A stretch of 6,194 nt of DNA from UBA5004 sp038061835 (GTDB taxonomy: Bacteria > Patescibacteriota > Minisyncoccia > Phycocordibacterales > Zambryskibacteraceae). The position numbers and the translations under genes were made by a program. Positions within the stretch are counted from its first letter, which is position 1, and each line of letters begins with the position of its first letter. The DNA lies in NCBI GenBank assembly GCA_038061835.1, contig JBBTYJ010000005.1:1-6194 (forward strand), in the 5' to 3' direction. Under the pieces are notes generated by a model, which saw nothing but the letters and a program-made list of their open reading frames with translations, made no database searches and was not told where the DNA came from. Shown here piece by piece: positions 6,023 through 6,194 of the stretch.

Positions 6023-6093
6023 TGCGGGTACCGAGAATCGAACTCGGGTCTCAACCTTGGGAAGGTCGCATTCTACCACTAAACCATACCCGC
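6023..6093 (-). tRNA. tRNA-Gly with anticodon CCC
   Basis: Read on the minus strand, a full cloverleaf forms: acceptor GCGGGTA/TACCCGC, T at position 8, D arm GTTT-AGTGGTA-GAAT with two wobble pairs, anticodon stem CGACC/GGTTG around loop TTCCCAA (anticodon CCC, decoding GGG), four-base variable loop AGAC, and T arm CCGAG-TTCGATT-CTCGG. The 3' terminal base (6023) is a discriminator A, and the following bases are TCA, so CCA is not encoded and must be added by a nucleotidyltransferase. The gene is convergent with rbfA, whose stop is 22 bases away, with no terminator visible between them. Confidence 0.95.
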
Positions 6094-6103
6094 GTATTTG
6101 GAA

Positions 6104-6132
6104 AGTTTACCCCGTTTAAATTGCGTCAGCAA
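6104..6132 (-). promoter_or_regulatory. Candidate tRNA-Gly promoter
   Basis: On the minus strand, TTGCTG (6127-6132) and TAAACT (6104-6109) are separated by 17 bases, and the predicted start is a few bases before the tRNA 5' end at 6093. Both hexamers match consensus only partly (three and four of six), so the support is mainly position and spacing. The -35 overlaps the inverted repeat at 6117-6136. Confidence 0.3.
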
Positions 6133-6136
6133 TTTA
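6117..6136. repeat. Perfect 8-bp inverted repeat upstream of tRNA-Gly
   Basis: The arms taaattgc (6117-6124) and gcaattta (6129-6136) are perfectly complementary around a four-base loop, gtca. It overlaps the candidate tRNA promoter -35. There is no T-run after it on either strand, so it is not a convincing intrinsic terminator. A protein-binding site or a cruciform-prone spacer is possible but unproven. Confidence 0.5.
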
Positions 6137-6156
6137 TATGGAGCCACACCGCTGAC

Positions 6157-6190
6157 AACCTGCCCGAATGAACATTCGTTCAGGCGGGTT
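6157..6190. repeat. Long imperfect palindrome at the window end
   Basis: A 34-base palindrome: aacctgcc pairs with ggcgggtt (one G-T wobble), and after one mismatch gaatgaa pairs with ttcgttc, with a two-base centre. It is GC-rich at the base and AT-rich at the tip. Only a short ttt follows, so terminator function is uncertain. The form resembles a dispersed palindromic (REP-like) element. A six-base inverted pair, gtcagc (6125-6130) and gctgac (6151-6156), links it to the neighbouring repeat. Confidence 0.6.
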
Positions 6191-6194
6191 TCAA

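Noticed and set aside
6157..6194. Intrinsic terminator
   Set aside because: The stem is strong but followed by only three T bases on the plus strand and none on the minus strand, so it is kept as an inverted repeat only.

Overview
The window looks like chromosomal DNA of a small-genome bacterium of the Candidate Phyla Radiation (Patescibacteria), most likely a Parcubacteria-type lineage. This is inferred, not proven. The basis is a minimal IF-2 with almost no N-terminal domain, lineage-typical wording of the cysteine desulfurase active site, no Shine-Dalgarno sequence in front of any of the four genes, a tRNA without an encoded CCA end, and short GC-rich repeats lying inside coding sequence. 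The four reading frames end in TAA or TAG and contain no in-frame TGA, so nothing suggests the UGA-to-glycine recoding known in some related phyla.

Layout: positions 65-3947 carry a two-gene minus-strand unit. A NifS/IscS-type cysteine desulfurase comes first in transcription, then, after 25 bases, a large ClpB-type AAA+ disaggregase. A 66-base divergent intergenic region (3948-4013) separates it from a plus-strand unit of infB (translation initiation factor IF-2) and rbfA (30S maturation factor), 22 bases apart. This is the tail of the widespread nusA-infB-rbfA cluster, with nusA absent here. A minus-strand tRNA-Gly(CCC) gene lies convergent to rbfA, and the last 100 bases hold its probable promoter and two inverted repeats.

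Functionally the window is housekeeping: protein quality control, sulfur mobilisation (probably for tRNA thiolation), translation initiation, ribosome maturation and a glycine tRNA. No phage, insertion sequence, CRISPR array or defence system is visible.

The unusual points are inside these genes. (1) The ClpB-type protein has a full-length middle domain but also an IGF tripeptide at the ClpP-docking position of ClpC and ClpA. (2) infB contains a short GC-rich DNA element at two sites, read in two different frames, and at one site it is expanded into three 21-base tandem units encoding a heptapeptide repeat. (3) The IF-2 C2 domain lacks most residues linked to fMet-tRNA recognition. (4) The divergent promoters may share one palindromic -35 element and give nearly leaderless mRNAs.
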